A stretch of 64,000 nucleotides of DNA. It comes from Alnus glutinosa (taxonomy: Eukaryota > Streptophyta > Magnoliopsida > Fagales > Betulaceae). The notes below the pieces were generated by a model. That model had not been told where the DNA came from and searched no databases. It worked only from the letters and a program-made list of their open reading frames with translations. The stretch is from contig NC_084891.1 in assembly GCF_958979055.1 (NCBI RefSeq), forward strand, positions 23,748,001 through 23,812,000. The letters run 5' to 3'. Below, piece by piece: positions 11,506 to 24,002 of the stretch. The position numbers were made by a program, and so were the translations under genes. Numbering within the stretch: position 1 is the stretch's first letter; each line of letters begins with the position of its first letter.

Positions 11506-13232
11506 TAATAATTATGAGATTGTACAATTAATTGCATGCTCTAGGGTTGAAAAAGAAGTCACAGATCTGGCATGAAAACTGAAAAGCATCCACAAATCTG
11601 TAAAACCCACTTACAACTTTACATCACAAGCATACCCTTGAGAGAGAAAATGAGGCGACAAAAGGAAAAATTAGAAAGGGAGAGGAGGTAAAACTAACAT
11701 GGTTATTTTTTATTATTATTATTATTATTATTTTTTCAAGTTTTATTTGTTTCTCCACTTTAAACCATTCAGATGCTCACATAATGATAATATTGCAATG
11801 TTTGGTATCGGTTTCAAAAGTTTTCAATCTCTCAAAACATTTTAACAAACAAATCACTTTTTAAAACAAAACACTTTTCGAAGCAGAAAACGCCCATTAG
11901 AAAACTTTCCTTATTTTCTTATAGGAATATTTTGTGAAAGCAAGTGTTTAATTTTTCTGTTATAAGGCCTGACTTATTATTTATAAACAGATTAAAAAAA
12001 TGAGAGATGGCCGCACAACTAGCCCAACAGAGGAGGGGTGACCGTGCAGTCACCCTGACCGGATATGGGTGGCCCCGCGCACACTTATGACTTGGTCAAA
12101 AGTGGTTGTCACCACAAAAGCACTTCTCAATTTTATATTACATCAAAAACTTTCTTAAATTAAAACACAAAAAATACATTTTAAAGCCATTAACAACCCT
12201 ACCGGTTACTTACCTCCTGAGTTCTTTCATTTTCTCCTCTTACAAAACATACACCAGACTTCTCACCCTTTCTCTTCCCTCTCCATCCTTAGGCCGAATG
12301 CATTGAATGCAACAGACTATTTGACGTTCAAAAGGTATCCAACAATTATGAGCTGCATCAATCAGTTAATGACAATTACCAGGTCACATGTCAAACTGTG
12401 AGGGACCAGATGCCAACTGTCGACACTAAGAAAGTCATACAACCATGTTCTGACTGCGTGCATCTTTTTAGAAAAAGTGATTTTAAAATATCACCAAACC
12501 ACGAGTGACGGATGGTTATGCCTCTTCTTTACAGGCAGAGTAATGGCTCACAAGCTTCAGCGTCCGACACTAATCTAAAGTGCATTGGATGCCAATCAAG
12601 ATTCAAACAATATATTTGGGTCAAAACAAAGCAATTATCCAAGCCTAGAAGAATTTTTTGACGACTTGTAAGTGATAAACAAAATCTAATATCCAAAGCA
12701 AGAGGCACCAATGCAACGGAAATTTAAAAAGTCTCCCACAGGACCCAAGGAGAGTGGTGGACAGTACTAGTGTGGGGAAAACCATCAAGGACAATTAGTA
12801 ATGGACTAAATTGCAAGCACAACCAACAATGAGCCAACCAATTAACTATGGCTCATGGGGGTAGACCGGAAGTAATCATCAAACATTTCACTGCAACCTT
12901 CTGATCAGACTAAAGCAAGAAGTACCCATTTTGATGCATCAATCAACTCCCTCAAGTGGAAAACCAAAAACATTAGGAAGCTAACGACAGAAAATATATC
13001 TTTTTAAATGCCCAATACAGAAAAAGCTTCAATATCTTCAAGAAAATAAGGTGCATCCAGAAACACATGCAATTTGATGGACAAGCTAAAAGGACTCAGA
13101 ATGGCCATCATTTGGTAACAATAAACAAGAATTCCTAAAAACTCAGAATAACAGTGGAATTAGTAACAAGCACCTTCTCCCTTCAAAAACACATAGAGGA
13201 GAGGTTCAACTCTAATCCATAGTCCAATGCGC
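11506..13232. other. Intergenic and probable 14-3-3 3' UTR
   Basis: No gene recognised. The part adjoining 13232 is the likely 3' UTR of the 14-3-3 gene. A (att)n tract lies near 11711-11735. The 11800-12210 part has motifs resembling terminal regions of plant MITEs, but I could not define ends. Confidence 0.45.
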
Positions 13233-14886
13233 TTAGTGTTGTTCATCATCACGCTTGGGTGCTGCTTCTTTGATCTCATCCGCACCATCATCCTAATCAA
13301 AGCCAGAAATAAATCAGAATCAAAACATTAGTAGATAAACACAAAACTGAGGCAGTGGAAAAGAAAAGGTATAACCGAAAAGGATCAAGTTCAAAACCTG
13401 CATGTCGGAGCTCCAAAGAGTAAGGTTATCACGGAGAAGTTGCATGATCAAAGTGCTATCCTTGTATGACTCCTCGCCCAGGGTATCCAACTCAGCAATT
13501 GCTTCATCAAAAGCCTGATTGGCACAGGAAAAAGAAGTGATAGGTAACACATCGATTGATAGAGCATTCAAACAGATATATTGGTTAGAACAACACAAAT
13601 CATAAGATTCAGCAAAAGAGATATTTTCGTCGATTTGATTCCCTCGGAAACTAAACAAACCGTTAGATCAGAGAATTTTGTTTTAATCAACAATAGAATT
13701 TCACATTTTCTAACTCACAGACTCACAGTCACACATAAACAAACAGTTTAGGTTCCCAACCTGTTTAGCAAGGTTGCAAGCACGATCAGGGGAATTCAGA
13801 ATCTCATAGTGAAACACAGAGAAGTTCAGAGCAAGTCCAAGCCGGATAGGATGGGTAGGAGCCAGCTCAGTGTTTGCGATATCCTGCAGGCACAAAACGA
13901 GATACATAACACAGAAAATCAGTAGGAATGCGATAAAAATTGTAATCATCATGGAACACAAAATCAAGAACATAACCAAATTACAAAGATATTATCTATA
14001 AAACCTAAAAGGAAAACAATTCGCAAAATTCTGTGAACGAAACAAAATTGTTACCAAATTAATTTAAAATAACAAGTAAAATTTTCCATAACAACCTAAA
14101 TAAAGGAAACGCATTCGCATAATCCACGATAAGACATTCATTTGAAAAAGAGAAAAAAAAAAAAAAAAAAAAAAAAAAATAGACATAAAAAATAAACTCC
14201 TAAAAACAGAAATATCTAAATTTATCATAAAGTTAGTCAAATATTCAAAATCAGAGCCAAAGTCGATCGAAACACTGACAAAGATACCAGATCTGCATTT
14301 CAAGATCCCGAACTATGTATGAGATGCACAATACATAGGAAGATGAAAGAGAGAAACGGAAAAGCCTAACAAAAAAGCAAGAAAGAGGAAAAAGAGTGAC
14401 CTGAGCGGCTTTGTAGGCAGTGAGGGTGCTCTCGGCGGCTTCCTTGCGGTCGGCTCCGGTCTTGAACTCGGCGAGGTACCTGTGGTAATCGCCCTTCATC
14501 TTGAGGTAGAAGACCTTTGAATCACCGGAGGAGGCTGAGGGGATGAGGCGCGTGTCTAGGAGCTTGAGGATGCCGTCGCATATGTTGGAGAGCTCCGACT
14601 CGATCTTCGACCGATAGTCGCGGATCGTGGCCACGTGGTCCTCGTTGCCGCGGCTCTCCTCCTTCTGCTCGATTGAGGAGATGATGCGCCAGGAGGCTCT
14701 GCGCGCTCCGATCACGTTCTTGTAGGCCACCGAGAGCAGGTTCCGCTCCTCCACGCTCAGCTCCTCGCTCTCCACCGCGGCTGTCACCTTCTCCATGAAC
14801 TCCACCATCTCCTCGTAGCGCTCGGCCTGCTCGGCCAGCTTCGCCATGTACACGTTCTCCTCGCGAGCTGACGGTGTCACGGCCAT
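13233..14886 (-). CDS. 14-3-3 protein, non-epsilon type
   Basis: Phosphoserine/phosphothreonine-binding dimeric adaptor that regulates client enzymes, H+-ATPase and transcription factors in cytosol and nucleus. Four exons: 14886-14401, 13883-13761, 13514-13398 and 13292-13233. The phases join exactly and give 261 residues. It starts [20 protein letters not shown], where the dimerisation helices begin. The ligand-groove elements include [32 protein letters not shown] and LTLWSSDMQ, and the C-terminal tail is acidic (DDGADEIKE). The four-exon structure and sequence fit the non-epsilon group. An upstream in-frame extension begins with TTG, not ATG, so 14886 is the start. FSVFHYEI has His where Tyr is usual. 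Coding GC is much higher in exon 1 than in the later exons. Confidence 0.96.
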
Positions 14887-14898
14887 TTCTTGGCTCAA

Positions 14899-15204
14899 TC
14901 ACAGAAACAAAGAGAATAAAAGAGAGTGAGAGATGAGGAATTAGATGGTTAGATCTGGGTTGCGAGAGTTTTTATGCTAAATTGAAGGAGGGGACGGGTG
15001 GGTTTTCTTTGGGGTAGTGGGAGCGATAATTGCGTTGGGAGGGGATGGATGTGGGCCGTTGGATCTACAGGACCGGGAAGGGGCGGTTGATTGAGGGAAG
15101 AGGGGGCGTCAGTGTGGTTTCGTTTTGTTTTTGTTATTTGGCAGCATCTTTGAATAAATCAAATCCATATATGATGCTGTTTTAAGAATATATATTATTA
15201 TAGG
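14899..15204. other. 14-3-3 5' leader and promoter region
   Basis: Upstream of the 14-3-3 gene. It contains a short GA-rich leader; no clear TATA box was identified. Confidence 0.4.
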
Positions 15205-15570
15205 AAAATTTACACCCTACCCTTTAAATTAACACTCAGCGTGCAATGTTGTTCCCAGCTAGAGATTGAATCATCTTCTTAAATTATATAAAAAATAAAA
15301 ATAAAAATTGAAATATATCTTTTTTATCTTGCAAAAAGATAAAATTATCCATAAATTTTTTGTAATAAGAAATAAATATCCCTAAAAAATTGAAAAACAA
15401 AAGCAGTGTCTTTAACCACTTTTCGTTTTATAAACTTCTTTATTTTTATTTTTATTTATTAAGTGTATTTTTGAAACATTACAAATTTTTGATAATTTAA
15501 AAGATATTGATGCAATCTTTAGTCTAGAAGACAATACAGCTTGAGTGTTAATTTAAGAGAAATATGTGTA
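15205..15570. mobile_element. MITE-like inverted repeat
   Basis: The left arm 'ttaaattaacactcag' plus a related 'gagattg(a)atca' block is mirrored by right-arm 'tgatgcaatctttag' and 'ttgagtgttaatttaag'. Arms are about 50 bp around an AT-rich non-coding centre. Confidence 0.6.
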
Positions 15571-16967
15571 CTTTTTTTTCATTATTATATTGACAAAGAT
15601 TTATAAGATCCATTGATATGAATTATTAAGAAATTAGTAATGTTGCTTCTGTGATTTAAAACATGGTGTTAATTTTTTTTTAAAAAAAAAAACCCATATT
15701 TATCAGCCTATAAATATTTTAAAATATCAATACAAAAACCTCTTTGAACATTTTTTATTTTACGTAAACCATTTTCTTTCTATTTCTTTTTTATTCTTTC
15801 TTCAATCTATCTATTAAGTTAATTTTACCTCTAATTCTGATTTGTTTAATAAGCATGAGCTTTTATATTTATCTATTTTGAATTTTATTTGGTCATGGAC
15901 TCATGGGAAACCAGTAAACCACTTTTAACCGGGCCTCGAAATTCTTTTCTTTTTTTAAATCTCGAAAAAATAAAATTAAAAAAAGAAGCGAGAAATGTGG
16001 GATTTTTCATGCAAGGCTGCTTTTTTCTTCTTTATTTTTAGCTTTTGGGTCCCGACAGGGCGGGTACGAGTACGAAAAGTAGATAGAGCAATGGGATTCA
16101 GGCCTTGTTGACCTTCGGACCAACCACCGACGGAGGCCATGTGGATCAATGAGCTGCCTTTGTAACAACGACTCGCGCGTAACGGCTGGGCTGCAGGAAA
16201 AGATGGTTTGTCTAGAGAAGGCCCAAACTGCTTCAAAAGAAAAAGTATTGGATGATCGTGTATTCGTATTCTGTACCAGAGCAAATTATTACCAACAAAA
16301 AGGAAATCAAATGGTTTTAGAGGCTTAGAACTAACAATTTATCTATATTTTCGACAAATAATTACATAAATAAATCATCATAAGATACATCTAATTAAGT
16401 TTTTTGACATTAATATTAGTGATCTTGGATTTTGTACATTAATGATTAAAAACAAAGTACATGATAGATTCATGATTCTTTACAATAGAGTAATAAGTAA
16501 GAGTTCCAAATTTTTATGTATCTTACAAATAATACAAAAATTGTCGTATTGACTTTTATTTTTGAAAAATTATAAGTTTATAACTTCTGTAACTCTTGTA
16601 CAAATTCTAACAACTTTTTTTTTAAACTAAAAAAAAAAAAAAAAATGTTGGAGTTGCATAAGAGTTATCAGAAGTTGTAACGTATCATGTATTTTTTTTT
16701 TTTTTCCCACTTGTATCTGAGTTTCAATGCCTGGTATGTTTGGGAACAAGAAGAATCTTGATTATATTTACTACAGTGTTCGGGTTTTTCAAAAACAAAT
16801 CAGATTTTATCTCACTTTTTCTAGTTTTATTTTAGAAAGTCAAACTATCCAAACATATTTTTCAATTTTATTTGCCTTAGAATTCACGCATTAAATTATA
16901 GTTAAATTCAGATTTCAAAAAATCGAATACCCAAACGTTTAAGACTTTCAATTGTACCAAAGTATAG
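15571..16967. other. Intergenic, nothing recognised
   Basis: AT-rich with poly-A/T tracts. A less AT-rich island at 16010-16290 contains a 102-codon minus-strand ORF, but no protein family was recognised. Confidence 0.45.
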
Positions 16968-17215
16968 GCTTGACAATTTTGACACGACCCGCTAATCCGA
17001 CACGAACACGACACGAATATAGAGAATTTGGGTTTAGGTTATAACTCGTTAACCCGTTTATGATCCATCAACTCGTTTATAACATATTTATGACGCGATA
17101 AGTACACATTTTTTTACCAAATTAGTTAAATGTATTGATACGCTAACCCGATAGGTTGACACGCCAACCAAATGGGTTGACACGACAACCCGAATTGCCA
17201 AGCCTACCAAAGTAT
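16968..17215. mobile_element. hAT-like non-autonomous element fragment
   Basis: The sequence consists of repeated gacacg, aacccg and acccg motifs, ending 'cccgaattgccaagcct'. This resembles the terminal 'aggcttggcaattcgggt' motif common in plant hAT-type elements. A related block occurs at 40354-40515. Ends are inferred. Confidence 0.5.
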
Positions 17216-17225
17216 AAGTAGGTTT

Positions 17226-17745
17226 TGTTGTATTCAATATTCACCTGACCGGGCCTTGAACCCATATCCAATGCTCACTTAATTGGGCCAATAGCCCTTG
17301 GCCCAATTAGTTCGAATCAACTCAAATGGCTACATGGGTAAAGCAGAAAGAATGAATGTAGAGAATAATGGCTCTGCCATATCATCCCAATTGCCTTGAT
17401 ATTCTCAATGGTGGGCTAGGCAGCAGGTGCTACCACAAAAGAGCGAAAACGACAACCTAATTCTGGTATTCCCTTGAGCCCACACATGACCGGTAAACCA
17501 TGAGGTAGAAAAGGGAAAACTTCGAATAAATAGAAGAAAATCAATCAATTCAGGTGTTATCTTACACTTGATTCCGTTCACTCTTGCTAGACAATTATTC
17601 TACTTTTCATTCTCCAAAAGTTCTTTTTACTGACTTAAGCTTCAAAGACTTTTCCTGCCGGCGAACCCAATGAGGTCTTCATGCTTCCTTCTTCCTTTGC
17701 AGGCATTCTTGATCTAATGTTTGGGTGCAATCAACTGAAGATTCA
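17226..17745 (+). mobile_element. Gypsy-type LTR remnant with primer-binding-like end
   Basis: It starts with TG, has a TATA-like 'gaataaatag' near 17525 and a U5-like block with 'ttactgacttaagc' and 'cctttgcagg'. It then ends in ...ttca followed by 'gttggcgctaggac', which resembles the primer-binding site after plant gypsy LTRs. No second LTR or coding domain follows, so it is a truncated element. The left boundary is a guess. Confidence 0.5.
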
Positions 17746-17763
17746 GTTGGCGCTAGGACTGTA

Positions 17764-20700
17764 CACCATGCTAGATGGGTGGGGAATTACTCAAAATCGC
17801 ATTCGTAACCGCCCTCAACGGAGGGCAGTTTTAAGTAACCGTCCACCCGTCCAGAATTAGAAACTTCGTAAGCTCATATTCTAAATTTTCAAAATTAGAA
17901 ACAGAGTCTAAAGTCAATTGTGTAAAGCACAGGCAATCCTAGAATATTCCCTTAATTCTATCATGGACTTTTGCTTTCAATAAGGCCTTATACTCCTTAG
18001 CATTTAAGGGATTTTGAGAGTTGAAGTGAGTTTGTAAGCCAATTTCATGGAGATAAGCTCATTTCAACTCTCATTGCTGTGACGGTTTGATGATTTCAGT
18101 AACCCAATGAATGTTTGGTTGGATGGTCCTTTCAATTGCGGGTTCAGTCTAAAACAGTTTGCGGACCCATAAGTCTTTCCAGATGTACTCAATCAGATCT
18201 TTGGTTTTTAAGATGCCTTTCCAGATTCAGGTGCTGAAAACTGAAAACTCCAGATGTACCGCTACGTTGTTTAGCATAGGGTCTTTCCAGATGTACCGCT
18301 AGGTAGTAAGCTAGAATGGCTGAAAACTCCACGCATCCAAGCATACAAACTTTAGCATAATTCAGATTCAGGTGCTGAAGGTGTGAGAAATTTATGCCTG
18401 GCTGGAAACGTGAACAGAATATGCATATAGGAACACAAAGTAAAGTATTTGATACGTACGAGCATCCAACCCATTTCTGCAACTGTTTTTTGTTTGCTTG
18501 CTTGAGTAGGTAGAACAGTTTTACCACAAAGCATAATCACCAGCCACGAGAGAACCTCACTGTTAAATCCTTGTTAGAGGAAATAATTCAGAGAGACAGA
18601 TCATGTTCCGTTACAGGTATATTCCTAAACAGGAAGAGCAATGTCAAATCAAAGAAATGAGAGCTTTACTTTTCTATAATTGCTGAAAATTCTTTCGAAC
18701 ATGGTTATCGTCAGGGATATTCATAAGTAATATACAACATGATCGGTACGTCCTGTCATCCATATTATAAACTGATAAGCACATAATTCATAAGGGGTTT
18801 GGCAGGCTTGTATATCTTCAGTGTAGACTTGACCAGGTAGATTGAAAATCAGTTAAAGAAAAAATAACAATATATATATAGAAGTAACAAAGATATTAGT
18901 CCATAAAATTGATATGATTATCACAAATTATGAGAGACTTGGATTTCCTCCACCATTAAGAAGGGCCAGCACCAAGCAACTTCAGCATATCACATCTTGG
19001 ATCCATGAAGACGAATACAAGGAATGGAGAAAAGAGATATGATAGAATTAAACCCTGACGGAATAGAGTTTCACCAGAGAATTATGCATTAAATCCAGCT
19101 GGATAGAGTTTCACCACAAAATTAGAATAATGAATTAAACCCGGCTGAATAGAGTTAAAAAACAACATTCAAGGTTATATCCATATCATGACATCAATCA
19201 CGTGACGTAATTGAATATCTTACCTCAAAGGTAGAGAAAACTCTGGAAATCATGAACCATTAAATCAACAAGAAGAAGAAAATGGCTAGTGGTCCACAGG
19301 TGAAGTCAATTGCAATTTTCAGGTATCACTCCATAGCTAGTTTCAATTTTTTCTGGGTACCCCACAAACATTATGCTTTCAAACGTAGACCTACCGAAAA
19401 CACTTCTCAACTATCTATCACATCAAAAGCATTTTCGAATCAAAACGCCAAAAACTATTTTTTTCAGAACTCTTAACAAACATTTACATTCCCACAACCT
19501 TCACAAAAGGGTCCTTTCTCCTGAACTTCAAGTATAGAATAGATTTCCAAATGGAGCACTTCAGAACTTTAAAATGACATACGAACGGCCCTTAAACAAT
19601 CAATAACATTAAGATAACTCTTTCTCCTACCTAACCACAGGTCCAAACCAAACCTGATCATTTGTCACAAGACTCACAACGCTAAGCCATCCATCCCATT
19701 GCACCACCGAGCCTTGAATGCCTAAACAGTCAAATCTTTGGAGCATGTGATAAGTTTCTAGAGCATAAAATATATATCTACAAACATGTTACCACTATAA
19801 AATAGTCTTCCAAGTGGACCACATAGAGCTTCAAAACAAAATGTAGTTCTCTCCTAAACAATTGACAACATAACTGATAATAAGATTGATCACTTTCTTA
19901 CACACGAGTATAAATACTAACCAAACCAGATCATCAGTTAAAATCAACCTCATTATTAAGCGAAAAACCTTATCTCAGCTCCACCCAGCCTCACAAGCCT
20001 CATAACATAAACAAAGTGTAACAACTACTAAACATGAGAGTTGTGGGGAGGGGGAAACCTAACTAGTACGCTGCTACTTATCTCTCTCCAGTTAGCTTTT
20101 CTTTCTTTCTTTATTTGTATAGTCAGTGAAGTGGGACGTACTTGGTACTAGCAGCCAATGGGTTGCACTGTCTAGTCCCTCTCCGTCCGTCTGATACTCA
20201 TGCCCAAGAAGAGGGTTAATAGTTCACCATGTACTTTTAAAAGCAGTCCTCTGGAGAGACAGCTGCATCTTGTTCCACAGCTCATGACATGTGAACGTGA
20301 CCCGGCATGATTGGCAATAGCAACTACAGAACAGTAATCTTTATGTTAGGCAGATAACTAATTGACATTAAAAGTAGCCCTTCACTTCACAGACGGCTAA
20401 GTCTTAGGCATGCTACTCTCATCCTCTAATCCAAGTCATATAAGGAACAACGCTAGTTTTAATGCTCAACTTGCTGCACTCAATCCTAGTATCTGAAATG
20501 ATTGCTCCCATATCTTTCAAATCTTCATAATGATAAGAAATTTCCATATAACAAAAAGTTCATCGAAGTCTAGACAAAGCTAGCTTGTAAGAAACCTAAA
20601 AGAAAAACAAATAAAACCATCAACATAAGTAAATGTCTTGTTCTGCACAAAGATCTACTAGATGTTGATCTTATATCTAGCATTGATAAAGTTAAGCATC

Positions 20701-21734
20701 ACTCTAGTCATATCATGTACTGCCAATACTACAAAAATTGTTTGGTAACTCCAACACCGTGTATTTATAACTTCCCAAGTCCTGTAAGCATCCAAGTCAA
20801 AAGGCAAACTCTCAAAAGAGCAAGAGCCTACCAAGCATGGCAAACTCTCATACTCTGTGTCGTATTGCCAAAATGGGTATCCCTCAAACAATCAACAACA
20901 AATCTTCTCTACCACAACTTAACCACAAAGAGCTAAGCTCCCTTCAGTGTACCCACTTCCAAATGTCATCTCTCCAAACTCAGGCTTGGCAAAGCTAGTT
21001 CACAACTTTACATCAATTATGACCATTCCCCTTGCCCTATAACAATCAATAAACCACCCCATCTATAAAATGCTACAGGTGTATCATAGGAGGTAGCCAA
21101 TACAATCAACACGACGAGGTTAAGAAGAGAAGTCTGACCATACATAGTAATCGAAGAAGCTTTTTTTTTTTTTTTTATAAGTTTTAGCTTGGTGCCCAAT
21201 TCCTAAAGCAAATCTTGCTACACTAAGTGTGTCATACTTAATTTTTTTTTTTTTAAACAAAAAAAAAAAAAAAAAATAGTACGTCATACTTAAGTCCAAA
21301 TATAGTACAGAATCTACAGATGATATAGCTAACTGTAATACAAATTGCCAAACAAATTTAATCCACACATGCGATAGAACTCAATCAGCAAAGACACACA
21401 GAAAATTGAGTGCATAGAGATTTTCACAAGTAAATAACCAACTTATAACAACAGCATCCAACACTAATAATTCTATAACTTCTCTTTTCTTTCCCACCCA
21501 AATATCCAACAAAAAGTAAAGAACAAATCTAGGGTTTATCCTTTTTCACATGTCTTTCTGATGAAATTTACACAAGAAGCTCTAAAATTCACCAGCGGTG
21601 GACAATGTTTCTCATCCAACTTCCAGCGATTGAATAACGCCTAAGCCCCCAATCATTTACAAAGCCATAAAAACAAAAATCTCAAGCCTAAAAGACATCG
21701 TTGTCAGAGATGGATTACCTGAAGACGAAGAAAC
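17764..21734. other. Long intergenic region without a recognised gene
   Basis: At 17770-17870 a ccgtccacccgtcc/ggtgggg-type sequence suggests a hAT-like end abutting the LTR. Short direct repeats of 'ccagatgtaccgcta' lie near 18250 and 18290. Poly-T and poly-A tracts at 21163-21275 form a possible hairpin. None of the short ORFs has a recognisable domain. The part next to 21734 is the likely 3' UTR of the VQ gene. Confidence 0.45.
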
Positions 21735-22712
21735 TCAGAGAGCTCTCCATCTAGGGCTCGGCATCGGCACAGTGGGCGAAAGCGGGAGCTGCGGAAACCC
21801 TAGTTGACCGGACGAAGGCGAAAACAGCAGGCCTGGTGAGAGCAAAGGGTACGGTGACCGCGGTGAATTCAAGCAACCGAATGGAAGCGGTGATGTCGGC
21901 ATCGGGAACTGCAGTTGTGACGGTATTGAAGCCGATGTCGGAGGGGGAAATATCCCCTGCTGCGGCGGTGGAAACTGCTGATGCTGATGCGACAGCGGTG
22001 GACCCGAATTGTGCCAGCGCGGCGAGACCAGAGGGGCCAACGGTGAGAATCCGGAGAACTGCTTAGGATTGGAATCGAAGGTGTAGACTGTGTTCTGGAG
22101 GTACCGCATGTAGGCCGAGACGGGCGATTCCGCCGCCGCGTGGACTGTCGGGAAAGGCGGCAGAGGCGACAACGGAGTTACGGGCCGTCCCATGTGACCG
22201 AAGCTGGAATTCGCGGCGGTGATGGGGATGGAAGTGTTCATAGGGGGCGGTTGTGGAGGGGGGACGCCGCCGTTTAGCAGGGGAGGGGGACGATTGCTAA
22301 CGTGCGCCAGGGGCGGAGGGCGGATACGCTGTAGGCGAGAGCTGGGAGGCTTGGGCGCGTGGATAGGCGGCGGCGTTGAGAAGCGCTCGTGGGCCGGCGA
22401 GCCCGTGAGCTTCTGGACCACGTCCCTGAAGTCGTTCTTGTTGATGTTGTAGACCGGCGGCTGATGCTGCTGGACCTGCGGCTGTGATTGCTGTTGTGAT
22501 TGGTGGTGATCGTTATGATTATCAAGATTCTGACTTTGATTGTGGGGATCAAAAGGGGGTTTTTTGATGATGGGCTTGGAGATCTTGTGGGAGAGCTTGT
22601 TGAGGTGTCTGAGGTACTGGTCTCTGCTGGTATTATTACTAGCAGTGGTAGTGCCACTACTCGTAGTGGTTGAGGTAGAATCTGCAGAGGATTGACAGCT
22701 TTTATCCATCAT
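21735..22712 (-). CDS. VQ motif-containing protein, VQ9-like
   Basis: Nuclear cofactor that binds WRKY transcription factors through the VQ motif; Arabidopsis VQ9 is linked to salt-stress responses. Intronless, as is usual for the family, 325 residues from the ATG at 22712 (MMDKSCQSSADS). An in-frame extension to 22736 begins with GTG and is not used here. The conserved block RDQYLRHLNKLSHKISKP is near residues 30-46. The VQ core VYNINKNDFRDVVQKLTGSP has FRDVVQKLTG at about 95-104, which is the full FxxxVQxLTG consensus. The rest is low complexity: Ser/Thr-rich N-terminus, Gln/His tract, and long Pro-rich stretches ending PSPRWRAL. The coding region is markedly GC-rich against the AT-rich surroundings. 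Confidence 0.92.
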   Translation of the reverse strand: MMDKSCQSSADSTSTTTSSGTTTASNNTSRDQYLRHLNKLSHKISKPIIKKPPFDPHNQSQNLDNHNDHHQSQQQSQPQVQQHQPPVYNINKNDFRDVVQKLTGSPAHERFSTPPPIHAPKPPSSRLQRIRPPPLAHVSNRPPPLLNGGVPPPQPPPMNTSIPITAANSSFGHMGRPVTPLSPLPPFPTVHAAAESPVSAYMRYLQNTVYTFDSNPKQFSGFSPLAPLVSPRWHNSGPPLSHQHQQFPPPQQGIFPPPTSASIPSQLQFPMPTSPLPFGCLNSPRSPYPLLSPGLLFSPSSGQLGFPQLPLSPTVPMPSPRWRAL

Positions 22713-22740
22713 CCTACTACGCTCAGGCACAGGCACAGGC

Positions 22741-22764
22741 GCCCTCTCTCTCTCTCTCTCTCTC
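22741..22764. repeat. (CT)n in VQ gene 5' leader
   Basis: About 11 CT units some 30 bp upstream of the VQ start codon. They read as GA on the gene strand, as in the SnRK2 leader. Confidence 0.85.
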
Positions 22765-23107
22765 GATCTAAATGTCTATCTATCAGTGCGCGCCTCTGTG
22801 TTTGTGTATATCTGGTGGGGGTAATCTTCTTCTTATGGCAGTCGGCGAGTAGGGACAGAGGGGACTATTTACAAAATTATTTTACAGTTAAAGAGATATG
22901 GTCCGAGGACTTTATCAGCATTTCTACAGAGAAAAGAGAGCGGTAAAAAGAAGGAATATGTCTGTCTCTGTCTCTTCTTATGCCGACGCTTAAAAGACGA
23001 GAACCAGCATGGCCCCGTAAAAGAAGGCTCCCTATATTCTCTCTCTCTCCGGATCAGAATTTCCAAAAAAAAAAAAAATTTACTTTCAAATTATAGAATT
23101 TACGCTA

Positions 23108-23140
<33 letters not shown>

Positions 23141-23966
23141 CAAAGGAATTCTTCTTATTTTTGTAGAGACGTTTGTTTTTCAGAAAATTAATTTTAATTT
23201 TTATATATAATAATTAATAATTATATAAGAGTGTACTAAATAATAACTATCATGTTTTTTTTTTTTCCTAATCCTAGTGGTGTGTCACTGCTGAGTTGCG
23301 TAAGAGTTAAGTTGGTAGCGTCAACAATGTTTTTACTTTGGGGTGAGGTTCACGGACCAGCTAAGTTTCAAAAATCTGCGCTCGTGTTGGCTGGTCAAAG
23401 CTCGAAACCAATTCTTTCTTTAAGCAGGGGTTATCTCTTTTACGCTCGGGCCCACCATTTTATACTTTAATCATTTGAAACTTTGTGTGTCTGACTTCTG
23501 TGCACCGATTGACCGATCGTGTGGCCACAATTCGATCATCAACGGGGCTTTTTGATAAGTTGTTTTTTTAAAAAAAAAAACATTGATGTACGGATTACGT
23601 CCAACGTTTTGTGATCACTGATCACAATTCACAACAGGTATTATTATTATTATTATTTATTAAACTCTTCGCCTCCGAGATGCTTGCTTGACTGGGAGGC
23701 AACAAAATATCCATCCATGATCCATCCACCCCACCCCACCCACCCACCCACTCACCCAACCAGGTCCCAGATCGATTGGAGGTTTAAGGACTTTTAAATA
23801 TTAATTAACATTGTTAACTACTTCCAACCCGCCTATAATTATCTTGCTCTTTGCTTTGATCTGGTCAAATTGGATTAACTTTTGTCCGTCTAATGTGAAA
23901 CGTTACCCTAAATTTCAACCGAGTTGCCAGTCCTGTTTTACCCCAAAATAAAGAAAAAATAATTTA

Positions 23967-24002
<36 letters not shown>

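Noticed and set aside
14887..14898. Four-residue N-terminal extension of the 14-3-3 protein
   Set aside because: It begins with TTG; the first ATG is at 14886.
15976..16284. 102-codon minus-strand ORF in a less AT-rich island
   Set aside because: No domain, no splice context and a lysine run at a poly-T tract; not convincing as a gene.
22713..22736. Extending the VQ protein eight residues upstream
   Set aside because: The extension starts with GTG; two adjacent ATG codons at 22712 give the family-like MDKS start.
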